From Paenibacillus sp. CAA11 (GTDB lineage: Bacteria > Bacillota > Bacilli > Paenibacillales > Paenibacillaceae): DNA of 64,000 nt. The first letter of the stretch is position 1. Each line of letters begins with the position of its first letter. The position numbers were made by a program, and so were the translations under genes. Location of the stretch: positions 263,001 to 327,000 of the forward strand of contig NZ_CP028922.1 of assembly GCF_003060825.1 (NCBI RefSeq), given 5' to 3'. The notes under the pieces were generated by a model. It was not told the origin of the DNA. It searched no databases and worked only from the letters and a program-made list of their open reading frames with translations. Below are positions 35,921 through 47,378 of this stretch, one piece after another.

Positions 35921-37051
35921 GTGAAGATATCTGGATTTTGGACCTCAAGGTTGGCCCGATGGGTCGTTACGATTCTAACAGCAGGTATAGGAGGCGCCTT
36001 ATTTACTGTCCTTCAGCTGCCCATTCCTTGGCTGCTTGGCCCGATGATTGCCGCTCTGATTGGCGCAAGTATCTGGAGAAAAGGATACGACTGGCCGCCC
36101 CAGGCTAGGGATACGGGCATGATCATCGTGGGTTACACGATCGGCCTATCCCTGACTGCCTCGGCTCTTCGGCAAATGGCGGGTCAGCTGCCGAGTATGC
36201 TGCTCATGACTTTGCTGCTGCTGACGATGTGCTCGGGAATTGCCTTTGTCGTATCCAAGCTGTCGGGGGTGGACTATATGACGGTGCTCATGGGCAGCAT
36301 CCCTGGCGGACTGACCCAGATGGTTGCTCTGGCGGAAGAGACCAAGGGAATTAACATCACTGTTGTTACCGTAACTCAGGTGATCCGGCTGATGATGATC
36401 ATTGTCAGCGTGCCCCTGCTCGTATTCAGTCCTTTGCTCGGGCTGACGCATACTGGCGGGGCAGCCCCCTCGGCGACGGCTGCCCTTCACCATGGCTGGG
36501 GAGAGCTGTTTCCTGCAATGCTGATCTTTGCTCCGGTGTGCGTGCTCTGCGCATGGGGCGGGAACAAGATCAGATTTCCGACCGCGTTCCTGCTCGGACC
36601 AGCCCTTGCTACCTGCACTTTGCAGCTGCTTGGCTTGGAGGGCCCCCAGCTTCCAGCGCTGCTGGTGGGTGCGGCCCAATTGATGATCGGCACTCATGTG
36701 GGGCTGATGCTTAGACCCGGTCAGCTCGCAAATAAGGCCCGCTCCATATCGCTGGCTCTGGCAAGTGCGATTGTGCTTATAGCAGGCTCTGTAGGCCTCA
36801 GCCTGATCTTGTCCGGGCTGGAGCACGTGTCGCTGGCGACCGCCCTGTTAAGCCTGGCTCCCGGCGGCATGGATCAGATGGGCATCATGGCACAGGAAGT
36901 CGGCGCCAATTTGTCCATGGTGGCCGGTTATCAGCTGTTCCGCACCTTCTTTATCTTCCTCGCCGTGCCGCCGCTCCTGCGGCTTCTGATCAGAGGAGCA
37001 TCCCGACGTAAGGCCCGTATGGGGGGAGAAGAGCTTAATGAAAATGCCTGA
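35921..37051 (+). CDS. AbrB-family (COG3180) membrane protein
   Basis: The 376-residue protein has ten or so hydrophobic helices in two homologous halves: PIPWLLGPMIAALIGAS and GSIPGGLTQMVALAEE in the first, and FPTAFLLGPALAT and SLAPGGMDQMGIMAQE in the second. This duplicated pattern is diagnostic of the membrane AbrB family (Pfam AbrB, once named ammonia monooxygenase-like). It is unrelated to the AbrB DNA-binding regulator. The function is unproven; transport is assumed. The start is GTG at 35921 after GGAGGAG. It may be read through from the aldolase gene only if the 35855 hairpin leaks. Confidence 0.85.
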   Translation: MKISGFWTSRLARWVVTILTAGIGGALFTVLQLPIPWLLGPMIAALIGASIWRKGYDWPPQARDTGMIIVGYTIGLSLTASALRQMAGQLPSMLLMTLLLLTMCSGIAFVVSKLSGVDYMTVLMGSIPGGLTQMVALAEETKGINITVVTVTQVIRLMMIIVSVPLLVFSPLLGLTHTGGAAPSATAALHHGWGELFPAMLIFAPVCVLCAWGGNKIRFPTAFLLGPALATCTLQLLGLEGPQLPALLVGAAQLMIGTHVGLMLRPGQLANKARSISLALASAIVLIAGSVGLSLILSGLEHVSLATALLSLAPGGMDQMGIMAQEVGANLSMVAGYQLFRTFFIFLAVPPLLRLLIRGASRRKARMGGEELNENA

Positions 37052-37101
37052 ACCACTTGGGCCTACAACCGTTTATGCCCGGCTCGTCTGATCGGAGGCG
37101 A

Positions 37102-38058
37102 CTATGTCCGGTTCGTCTGATCCGGGGCCAGTTGGCTCTCTAGCTGAAGCGCGAGGCGAAGAGAACGCGCAGCTTGTTCCAGCGTGAGGAGTGATTCACC
37201 GGGCTTGGCAAAGCACTCTAAAGCGTGCTTCAGGCTTGCTTCGTAAGGATTTACCGGTGTCAGAGACAGCACACGCTCCCCGGAAGGGGTGTATTCCTGA
37301 AGAGAGGAATGAATCTGCCCGTTTCCGTCGCTTTCCCGGTAGCTTAATTTTCCCTCTTCAAAATAGGCGTCATACCCCACCGTGAAGGGATAGGCCTCGG
37401 GCATTTGCGAGGAAGCTAATACTTCAGCGAAGGTACCTCTCGATTGGTAGAAAGCCCGAACGAGAGATTGCTCGGGCCGATCCACGGGCTGACTTCCCCA
37501 GAGGTTCATCAGCTCGGGGGCTTCTAGGAGCCATGTGAGCATATCCAGCTCATGGATCATCAGCTTAACCGCAATGGCATCCAGGCCCAGATTTCCCCAT
37601 AGCGGGGGAGTCTCCCGGAACAGGCTAACGGACAGGAGTTTGCCATAGGTCCTGTTCTGAACCGCTTTATGCAGATAAGCATAGGCGGGATCAAACTTGA
37701 TGAATTGATTCACCAGAATCAGTCTTCCATGCTCCTCTGCCGCCTTTCTCATAAGCTCTGCCTCCTCTAGTCCGCAGCAGACAGGCGTTTCACAGAATAC
37801 ATGCTTCCCTTGCTTGACCGCCTCTACCGCGAAGCGGCTGTGCAGTGAAGAGGGCAGGCAGATGTCAACGGCATCAATGCTCGGGTCCAGCAGGATATCA
37901 TCGGCAGAGCTGGTCACTGTAACACCAAGTTTGTCCCTCAGCTGTGTGAGCTTCGATGGATTTCTTCCGAAGACAACGATTTTATCCACATCCTTGATTT
38001 GTGCCAGCAGCTTTGCGTGATAAGCGCCAAAGCCGCTTCCTAAGATCCCGATGTTCAT
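37102..38058 (-). CDS. Gfo/Idh/MocA-family NAD(P)-dependent oxidoreductase
   Basis: This 318-residue dehydrogenase has an N-terminal Rossmann fold (NIGILGSGFGAYHAKLL at 2-18, G-x-G-x-x-A-x-H) and the family signature HVFCETPVCCGLEEA at about 92-106. In that signature the usual Lys-Pro (EKP) is replaced by Thr-Pro, so the typical catalytic lysine is missing. A C-terminal alpha/beta domain has IHELDMLTWLL. Substrates are usually sugars or inositols, but none can be named. ATG 38058 has GGGG at 9 bases; TTG 38064 is too close. It is divergent from the WYL regulator, which may control it. Confidence 0.85.
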   Translation of the reverse strand: MNIGILGSGFGAYHAKLLAQIKDVDKIVVFGRNPSKLTQLRDKLGVTVTSSADDILLDPSIDAVDICLPSSLHSRFAVEAVKQGKHVFCETPVCCGLEEAELMRKAAEEHGRLILVNQFIKFDPAYAYLHKAVQNRTYGKLLSVSLFRETPPLWGNLGLDAIAVKLMIHELDMLTWLLEAPELMNLWGSQPVDRPEQSLVRAFYQSRGTFAEVLASSQMPEAYPFTVGYDAYFEEGKLSYRESDGNGQIHSSLQEYTPSGERVLSLTPVNPYEASLKHALECFAKPGESLLTLEQAARSLRLALQLESQLAPDQTNRT

Positions 38059-38153
38059 TTCCAAGAACCCCCTTAGTCATCCTAAGGTTCATGATACAAT
38101 TTCATTGTTGCCAGCTGTATGTCAGCATTTCGTAAGGTAAGAATAAATTAATT

Positions 38154-38170
38154 CCAATTGTTCATATTGG
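38154..38170. promoter_or_regulatory. Inverted repeat before the WYL regulator
   Basis: CCAAT TGTTCAT ATTGG runs directly into the GGAGG ribosome site of the gene at 38180. It is a possible operator or translation-blocking hairpin. Confidence 0.3.
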
Positions 38171-38179
38171 AGGCTTGTT

Positions 38180-39163
38180 ATGAGAGTGCACCGCTTAATT
38201 GCGATACTTCTTCTTATTGAATCTAGAGGGAGAATGAAGGCGAAGGAGCTGGCCGAGGCTTTGGAGACTTCGGTACGGTCAATCTATCGCGATGTCGATA
38301 CCCTTGCGGAAGCCGGTGTTCCGATTGTGGCGCTTCCCGGTCCGCAGGGAGGGATTCAGCTGATGGAGGGCAGTCATGTTGCTCTGAACGGGCTTCATGG
38401 CGATGAGGTGATTCACCTCTATTTAACGGGCATGGGGATCTATTCCCCCGAGTCTACCAGGGCTGGGCTGAAGCTCAAGAATGCGCTCCTGAAACTGGAA
38501 AAGACGCTTCCCGACTCTTATCAGCCAGACCTTGCTAAGGCCAGAAGCCGGTTTTATTATGACGAACGGCCCTGGTGGTCAGAGCGGGCGCAGATCCCTT
38601 GTCTGGAGACGCTTCGAACCGCAGTCTGGCGGTCCAGGCAGGTGCTCGTGAAGTACGGGAAGACAAGCGGTTATATCTCGTCCCGTCTTCTCTCTCCCTA
38701 TGGCCTGGTGGTTAAAAGGGGTGAATGGTATTTAGCCGCTTTCTGCCGGGAATCAGGTGGAGTTCGAACCTTCAAATGCGAACGTATTCTGGAAGCAAGG
38801 TTAACAGATGATACCTTTGACATTCCGGAGGCCTTCACCCTGCAGGCGTACTGGCATAGTCAAGAGGAGCAATTCAAGCAGGAGACTCGGGCTGCAGAGC
38901 ATTATGCTGTAGTCTTAAAAATAATCCATACCGATGCTTCAGCCAGCCTTATGAGCAAGCTGGACGTTATGAATATTCGTCAGGAAGGAGAGAATCTGTT
39001 CCTGACGGTTAATATGTTTGGAGAGGCTGCCGCCAGACGGGACGTGTTGGAGTTAATCGGTCAGGCACAGGTACTGGAGCCGCCAGAGCTGAAGGCATAT
39101 GCCCGAGAGCAGCTGCAGCGGATCTGCATGCTGTATGAAGAGAATTTATCACCCAGAATCTGA
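38180..39163 (+). CDS. HTH_11/WYL-domain transcriptional regulator
   Basis: The 327-residue regulator of the DeoR-like/YafY group has a winged helix at about 1-60 (RLIAILLLIESRGRMKAKELAEALETSVRSIYRDVDTLAEAG region) and a WYL ligand-sensing domain at about 140-230. In the latter the W-Y-L element appears as KRGEWYLAAFCRE. A WCX-like C-terminal domain follows. It ends 15 bases before msrA, so the two are probably co-transcribed, and it is divergent from the Gfo/Idh/MocA gene. The ligand is unknown. Confidence 0.88.
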   Translation: MRVHRLIAILLLIESRGRMKAKELAEALETSVRSIYRDVDTLAEAGVPIVALPGPQGGIQLMEGSHVALNGLHGDEVIHLYLTGMGIYSPESTRAGLKLKNALLKLEKTLPDSYQPDLAKARSRFYYDERPWWSERAQIPCLETLRTAVWRSRQVLVKYGKTSGYISSRLLSPYGLVVKRGEWYLAAFCRESGGVRTFKCERILEARLTDDTFDIPEAFTLQAYWHSQEEQFKQETRAAEHYAVVLKIIHTDASASLMSKLDVMNIRQEGENLFLTVNMFGEAAARRDVLELIGQAQVLEPPELKAYAREQLQRICMLYEENLSPRI

Positions 39164-39178
39164 AGAGAGGTGCTGGTC

Positions 39179-39874
39179 ATGAATATGGAGAAGATTCCGA
39201 ATCAGGGCGGGAGCGGGGACAGTCTTCCCGCAATCTTCGTCAAGGAGGGGGCGCTCCAAATTGCAACGCTGGGGATGGGATGCTTCTGGAGCCCGGAAGC
39301 GCTGTTTGGGCAGCTGCCGGGTGTCGTGCGCACCCGGGTCGGCTACGCTGGAGGGACAACTCCGCATCCGGTATATCGGGAGATGGGGGATCATTCGGAG
39401 ACCGTTCGGCTGGAGTTTGACCCGAATCAGATTACGTTCCGCCAGCTTCTGGAGGTCTTCTGGGCCCATCATAATCCTGCGAATATCAACGGCTACAAGG
39501 GACGGCAATACTTGTCCCTAGTGCTGTACCATGATGAGGAGCAGCGAGCGGCTGCGGTGCAGCTGATGGCGGAGATGACCCGCGGCGGGAAGGAACAGCC
39601 GGCTACGGAGGTCGCGCCTTATGCTGCTTTTTACCCTGCAGAGGACAGACACCAGAAATACTATTTAAAGAGATACCCGGATGCCGTAGAGAAGCTGAGC
39701 TCGCTGTATCCTTCAGAAGCCCTTTGGGTGAATTCAACGCTAGCGGCCAGATTGAACGCAATCGCTAAGGGCTATCTTAATTTAAGCGCTCTCCAAGACG
39801 AGATTAGCGGGTGGGAAGCCGGACAAACAGACCGTGAGCGGATGCTAGGCGCCATTAGGCAGATTAGATGGTGA
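39179..39874 (+). CDS. msrA: Peptide-methionine (S)-S-oxide reductase
   Basis: It repairs oxidised methionine (S-sulfoxide). The 231-residue protein carries the MsrA signature GMGCFWSPEALF with catalytic Cys35, then RVGYAGGTTPHPVY and EVFWAHHNPANINGYKGRQYLS. It has only this one cysteine, so there is no internal resolving Cys and an outside reductant must regenerate it. The C-terminal part (about 175-231, after KYYLKRYPDAVEKL) is longer than usual. ATG 39179 has AGAGAGG 8 bases upstream. It lies 15 bases after the WYL regulator and is likely in its operon. Confidence 0.9.
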   Translation: MNMEKIPNQGGSGDSLPAIFVKEGALQIATLGMGCFWSPEALFGQLPGVVRTRVGYAGGTTPHPVYREMGDHSETVRLEFDPNQITFRQLLEVFWAHHNPANINGYKGRQYLSLVLYHDEEQRAAAVQLMAEMTRGGKEQPATEVAPYAAFYPAEDRHQKYYLKRYPDAVEKLSSLYPSEALWVNSTLAARLNAIAKGYLNLSALQDEISGWEAGQTDRERMLGAIRQIRW

Positions 39875-39988
39875 GAGCCGTAAGAACACATATAGGCATT
39901 TTTTATCTTGCCTCCTTAGCCGTCTGAAGTAGAGAATAAGCCTTGAGAGGGACGGGGCACTGTACCCGGCTGACAGGAGGTAGATCGT

Positions 39989-40837
39989 GTGAATACAAGG
40001 CTCGTCTTGGTAGAAGGCTTACCTGGCTTCGGCAAATCGACCATTGCCCGGCTTATGAGCGAGGTGTTGACCGAACAAGGAATGAAGGTCCGCTTATTTG
40101 AGGAAGGTAATTTGGAGCATCCAGCGGACTATGATGGAACCTCGTATTTTACAGATGACGAGTTCGCTGAGCTGATATCGGAGTTCCATGCTTCTGAAGA
40201 ATTTGAAGGGCTGCTTCAATCATGGGCGGTAAGGCACGGGGGTGGATGGCTGCTTCCGTACCGCAAGCTGCTAGAAGGAGCAGGTTCGCAGCTGCCCGAA
40301 GAGCTTGTCCGCCGGATGGCCGAGGGCGATATCTACGAGCTTCCGTTCAAGCTAGGGCGTGAGCTGATCACCGAGAAATGGAGAAGGTTCGGCGCTGCTG
40401 CTGCCCAGGAAGATTGTGTGTACATATTTGATTGCTGCTTCATCCAAAATCCGGCGACGCTGGGGATGATCAAATATGATGCCCCGAAAGAGGAAGTGGC
40501 TGGCTTCGTGATGGACCTGGCCGAAGCCGTAAAGGCGCTGAATCCGCTGCTCATTTATGTCAATCGGGATAATCTGGAGGCTGCCTTCTTAAGGGCGGTT
40601 AAGGAGAGACCCGAGGCATGGTCGGAAGGGTTCATTCCCTATTACACAGAGCAGGGTTACGGCAGACGCCGGGGTCTTAGGGGGCTGGAAGGAACACTGG
40701 AAGTTCTCAAGAGCCGAAGGGAGTTTGAACTGGAGCTAATTGAGCAGCTGGAGATGAATAAGGTGCTGCTGAATAACTCGCAAGCAGATTTGCATGCAGC
40801 TAAGCTTGAACTGACCCGGATTCTTCCGCAGTTCTAG
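39989..40837 (+). CDS. Orphan P-loop NTPase/kinase-like protein
   Basis: The 282-residue cytoplasmic protein starts with a strand and Walker A (LVLVEGLPGFGKSTIARLM, GLPGFGKST at 9-17) and has a Walker B-like strand YIFDCCFIQNPATLGM (about 145-160), then NPLLIYVNRDNLEAAFLRAVKERP. The layout is that of nucleoside- or thymidylate-kinase-like P-loop proteins, but the lid and substrate motifs are not recognised. GTG 39989 follows AGGAGG. There is one gene per transcript, between msrA and the GH1 leader. Confidence 0.7.
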   Translation: MNTRLVLVEGLPGFGKSTIARLMSEVLTEQGMKVRLFEEGNLEHPADYDGTSYFTDDEFAELISEFHASEEFEGLLQSWAVRHGGGWLLPYRKLLEGAGSQLPEELVRRMAEGDIYELPFKLGRELITEKWRRFGAAAAQEDCVYIFDCCFIQNPATLGMIKYDAPKEEVAGFVMDLAEAVKALNPLLIYVNRDNLEAAFLRAVKERPEAWSEGFIPYYTEQGYGRRRGLRGLEGTLEVLKSRREFELELIEQLEMNKVLLNNSQADLHAAKLELTRILPQF

Positions 40838-40872
40838 ATTCACTCCCCAAGCAAGCAGGCATATTCACTTTA

Positions 40873-42523
<1,651 letters not shown>

Positions 42524-42543
42524 TACTCTTGATCCTAAAGATA

Positions 42544-42577
42544 CAGAAGAAGCCCTGGTTATCCAGGGCTTCTTCTG
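42544..42577. terminator. Hairpin between the GH1 gene and murB
   Basis: A perfect 15-bp stem CAGAAGAAGCCCTGG/CCAGGGCTTCTTCTG with a 4-base loop. The T tail is weak on both strands. Confidence 0.65.
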
Positions 42578-42639
42578 GCTTTCAGCAGGGGAGGGAAAAG
42601 GCCCCGGCATACTTTAATTGATGCAAAATATAGCCTTGT

Positions 42640-43575
42640 TCACTTGTTCTCTTGCACCACAAGGTCCTCGCCGATCACGATAACCTCTGTCTCCAGGTTG
42701 ACATTGAACTTGCGGCTGACGGTCTCCTGAATCAAGGCGATCAGGTTAAGATAATCCTGTGCTGTAGCATTGTCCACGTTGACGATGAAGCCGGAATGCT
42801 TGCGCGACACTTCGGCGCCGCCGATTCGGGTACCCTGAAGCCCGCAGTCCTGAATCAGCTTGCCGGCAAAATATCCTTCCGGACGCTTGAACACACTTCC
42901 GCAGGAAGGATACTCAAGCGGCTGCTTGGATTCCCTCGCATGGGTCAGCTCATCCATTTTGGCCTTGATCTCGGCCGGATGCCCGAGCTCCAGCTTCATA
43001 GTAACCTCAAGGATGATGTAGGGTCTGCCCATAAATACGCTTGTTCGATACCCGAGCAGCAGCTCCTCGCTCTGCAGGGTCACGATGTCCCCTTCCGGGG
43101 TAACCACGACGGCGGATTCCACCACATCAGACATTTGGCCGCCATAAGCTCCGGCGTTCATGTAGAGTGCACCCCCCACTGAGCCCGGGATGCCGCAGGC
43201 AAATTCCAGACCGGTCAGGCTCTCGGCCAGCGCCCGTCTGGAGACGTCTATGATGGCAGCTCCGCCCTGCGCGGTCAAGGAATGCCCATCTATCCGGATG
43301 CTATTGAGGTGCTGCAGGGACAGGGTGATGCCGCGGATACCGCCGTCCCTGACAATCATGTTGGAGCCGTATCCCATCATGGTCAGCGGAATGCTGTGCT
43401 CAGCGGCTCTCTTCACGACAGCGGCCACTTCATCTACCGTGGTTGGAGAGATGAGCACATCGGCATCCCCACCGAGTCGTGTATATGTGTAATTTCGAAG
43501 CGATTCGGAATATTTAATATGGTCTGCGTCAAAATCCTTAAACAGAGATTTGCATAACGATTGATAAGCGTTCAT
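42640..43575 (-). CDS. murB: UDP-N-acetylenolpyruvoylglucosamine reductase
   Basis: It reduces UDP-GlcNAc-enolpyruvate to UDP-MurNAc in peptidoglycan synthesis. The 311-residue FAD protein of the Gram-positive (type II) MurB class shows the FAD signatures TTVDEVAAVVKRA and MMGYGSNMIVRDGG. It also has GLEFACGIPGSVGGALYMNAGAYGG and the catalytic Ser in YPSCGSVFKRP (about 223-233). ATG 43575 has AAGGTGG 8 bases upstream. It is placed alone, opposite to and between two parts of the beta-glucoside regulon. Confidence 0.96.
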   Translation of the reverse strand: MNAYQSLCKSLFKDFDADHIKYSESLRNYTYTRLGGDADVLISPTTVDEVAAVVKRAAEHSIPLTMMGYGSNMIVRDGGIRGITLSLQHLNSIRIDGHSLTAQGGAAIIDVSRRALAESLTGLEFACGIPGSVGGALYMNAGAYGGQMSDVVESAVVVTPEGDIVTLQSEELLLGYRTSVFMGRPYIILEVTMKLELGHPAEIKAKMDELTHARESKQPLEYPSCGSVFKRPEGYFAGKLIQDCGLQGTRIGGAEVSRKHSGFIVNVDNATAQDYLNLIALIQETVSRKFNVNLETEVIVIGEDLVVQENK

Positions 43576-43754
43576 CTTATATACCACCTTGTCTTGAAAA
43601 CATCGTATAGGTTATTATACGCTAGCTGGCCTAATTTTGCCGCAGATATCCGAGCGATACTAAGGATGAGTATAGGAAAAGCCGCTAATAATGCAGCTTT
43701 GCTATGAATGAAGCAAGCAGGTGCATGTGGGGCGGCGCAGCTTTTTATTCTGGG

Positions 43755-43791
43755 TGAAAGCGTTGACAAGGTTATTGGCACCAGCTAAACT
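43755..43791 (+). promoter_or_regulatory. licT promoter with overlapping cre site
   Basis: TTGACA (43763-43768), 17 bases, TAAACT (43786-43791). TGAAAGCGTTGACA (43755-43768) matches the cre consensus TGWAANCGNTNWCA at all positions and covers the -35 box, so CcpA should repress. Confidence 0.8.
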
Positions 43792-43818
43792 AGGACGTAA
43801 TCGAATAGATCCTATTTA

Positions 43819-43847
43819 GGGTTGTTACTGCAAGGCAGGCAAAACCT
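43819..43847 (+). promoter_or_regulatory. RAT site in the licT leader
   Basis: The 29-base element GGGTTGTTACTGC..GCAGGCAAAACCT is a classic LicT/SacY-type ribonucleic antiterminator. It overlaps the terminator at 43842, so licT is autoregulated. Confidence 0.88.
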
Positions 43848-43888
43848 AAGCCGATGAAATTTAAGATCTTAAGGATCTTAGTTTATTT
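43842..43888 (+). terminator. Leader terminator of licT
   Basis: AAACCTAAG/CTTAGTTT with an inner TTAAGATCTTAA palindrome, then ATTTT. Confidence 0.65.
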
Positions 43889-43974
43889 TGTCGTGCTGAT
43901 GGTTTTTTCTTTTTTTCAGTAAAGTAGAATAGAGCAACAAGTCCAGATTGAGGGTATGAAGGATGGGGGACGGC

Positions 43975-44805
43975 ATGAAAATAGCTAAGGTCATCAATAA
44001 CAATGTTATCAGTGTTCATCAGGCAGACGGATCAGAGCTGGTCGTTATGGGCAGGGGGATTGCATTTAAGAAAAAGCCTGGCGATGCAGTGGACGAAGAC
44101 CGGATTGAAAAGGTGTTCGCGCTCAAGAACAAGCAGACCTCTGATAATTTCAAAATGCTGCTGCGGGAGGTTCCCATTGAGCTGATCGTAATCGTTGAGG
44201 AGATCATTGATTACACCAAGAAGAATCTGGGCAAGAAATTGAATGAGAATATATATGTATCGCTAACGGATCATATCAACTTTGCTGTAGAGCGCCACCA
44301 GAAGGGACTGGAGATTAAGAATGCCCTGCTCTGGGAAATCAAGCAGCTGTACAAGGAAGAGTTCCAGATTGGGCTGAAGACGCTCGAGCAGATCAAGCGG
44401 AAGCTGGACATTGACCTGCCCGAGGACGAGGCGGCCTTTATAGCAATCCATATTGTCAATGCGGAGATGAATGAGGAAGTCCGCACAACGATGGACATCA
44501 CCAAATTTATGCAGCAGATTATCAATATCGTCAAATATCATTTTGGCACGGAGTTCGAAGAGGAGTCGCTGAGCTATTTCCGGTTTATTACGCATCTCAA
44601 GTTTTTCGCCCAGCGAGTGTTCAAGGGTACGCACTATGAGGATAACTATGACCATCTGTACGATCTGATTAAGGAGAAGCACAAAGAGGCTGCGCTGTGC
44701 ACCGAGAAAATCAAAATGTTCGTGGAGAAGGAATACAGCCACAAGCTGACGAACGAGGAAATGCTGTACTTGACCGTGCATATCGAGCGAGTGGTCAACC
44801 GCTAA
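43975..44805 (+). CDS. licT: BglG-family transcriptional antiterminator LicT
   Basis: This RNA-binding antiterminator switches on beta-glucoside genes. The 276 residues comprise a CAT RNA-binding domain (1-56, MKIAKVINNNVISVHQADG and VMGRGIAFKKKPGD), PRD1 (about 65-165, conserved His in LTDHINFAVERHQKG) and PRD2 (about 170-276, His in RFITHLKFFAQRV and LYLTVHIERV). PTS enzymes phosphorylate the PRD histidines: BglP on PRD1 inhibits and HPr on PRD2 activates. ATG 43975 has GGGGGA 4 bases away. Its own leader carries RAT, terminator and cre. bglP follows 330 bases downstream with a separate switch. Confidence 0.95.
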   Translation: MKIAKVINNNVISVHQADGSELVVMGRGIAFKKKPGDAVDEDRIEKVFALKNKQTSDNFKMLLREVPIELIVIVEEIIDYTKKNLGKKLNENIYVSLTDHINFAVERHQKGLEIKNALLWEIKQLYKEEFQIGLKTLEQIKRKLDIDLPEDEAAFIAIHIVNAEMNEEVRTTMDITKFMQQIINIVKYHFGTEFEEESLSYFRFITHLKFFAQRVFKGTHYEDNYDHLYDLIKEKHKEAALCTEKIKMFVEKEYSHKLTNEEMLYLTVHIERVVNR

Positions 44806-44882
44806 AGGCTAAACATGTCGAATTATATAAGTTTTACATTGAACTTTCTATTTTCACGGCCTAATATGGCCCTATAACGTTC

Positions 44883-44908
44883 ATTTCTTTAGTTCATTCT
44901 ATATAGAT
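44883..44908 (+). repeat. Exact 26-base repeat, copy 1
   Basis: Identical over 26 bases to 59888-59913. It contains TTTAGTTCATTC followed by the palindrome TCTATATAGA. It lies 20 bases before the bglP promoter. Confidence 0.85.
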
Positions 44909-44920
44909 AAAAAAATGAAA

Positions 44921-44957
44921 TGTATGCGTTGACAAAGAAAAGAAAGCGTTATATTAT
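44921..44957 (+). promoter_or_regulatory. bglP promoter with overlapping cre site
   Basis: TTGACA (44929-44934), 17 bases, TATTAT (44952-44957). TGTATGCGTTGACA (44921-44934) matches the cre consensus at all but one position and covers the -35. Confidence 0.8.
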
Positions 44958-44987
44958 AGAGACATCAAAACTGAATCACATCCATTG

Positions 44988-45011
44988 GGATTGTTACTGG
45001 TTATGCAGGCA

Positions 45012-45017
<6 letters not shown>
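44988..45017 (+). promoter_or_regulatory. RAT site in the bglP leader
   Basis: GGATTGTTACTGG..GCAGGCAAAACCT, nearly the B. subtilis bglP element. It overlaps the terminator starting at 45012. Confidence 0.9.
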
Positions 45018-47031
<2,014 letters not shown>

Positions 47032-47082
47032 GAAAGAGCAGTATTCCGCAAGCTCAGGAGTTGTGTACTAGGATAGTAAAAT

Positions 47083-47117
47083 GACAGCAGGCTGCCAGGT
47101 AAAGGCAGCCTGCTGTC
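47083..47117 (+). terminator. bglP terminator
   Basis: A perfect 14-bp stem GACAGCAGGCTGCC/GGCAGCCTGCTGTC. Confidence 0.75.
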
Positions 47118-47223
47118 GTTATGAACATTATAAATGCAGCTGTTGATTGGCTCATTTCCGTCAGCAGGACTGAACCTGTCGTACGTGGTGAAGATTACTA
47201 GCAGACTTAATGCTCTCTTTCAA

Positions 47224-47241
47224 AAGTGATTGTTTTCACAA
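47224..47241 (+). promoter_or_regulatory. Rex-like redox operator
   Basis: AAGTGA TTGTTT TCACAA resembles the Rex consensus TTGTGA-N6-TCACAA: one half is exact and the other has four of six. It lies 138 bases before the alcohol dehydrogenase start. Confidence 0.45.
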
Positions 47242-47319
47242 AACATCAGGAGATTATGTGGTATTCTCAAATAAAACAAACACATACAACATGATAACAG
47301 GTATTTAATGACCAGAACA

Positions 47320-47356
47320 AAGACAGTTTGTCTATTTGAGATAGAAGACCTGTCTT
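47320..47356 (+). other. Leader hairpin before the alcohol dehydrogenase
   Basis: AAGACAG/CTGTCTT with an inner TCTAT/ATAGA pair, ending 8 bases before the ribosome site. It could affect translation or mRNA stability. There is no T run. Confidence 0.35.
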
Positions 47357-47378
47357 AAAAGTCCAAGGAGGAATAAGG

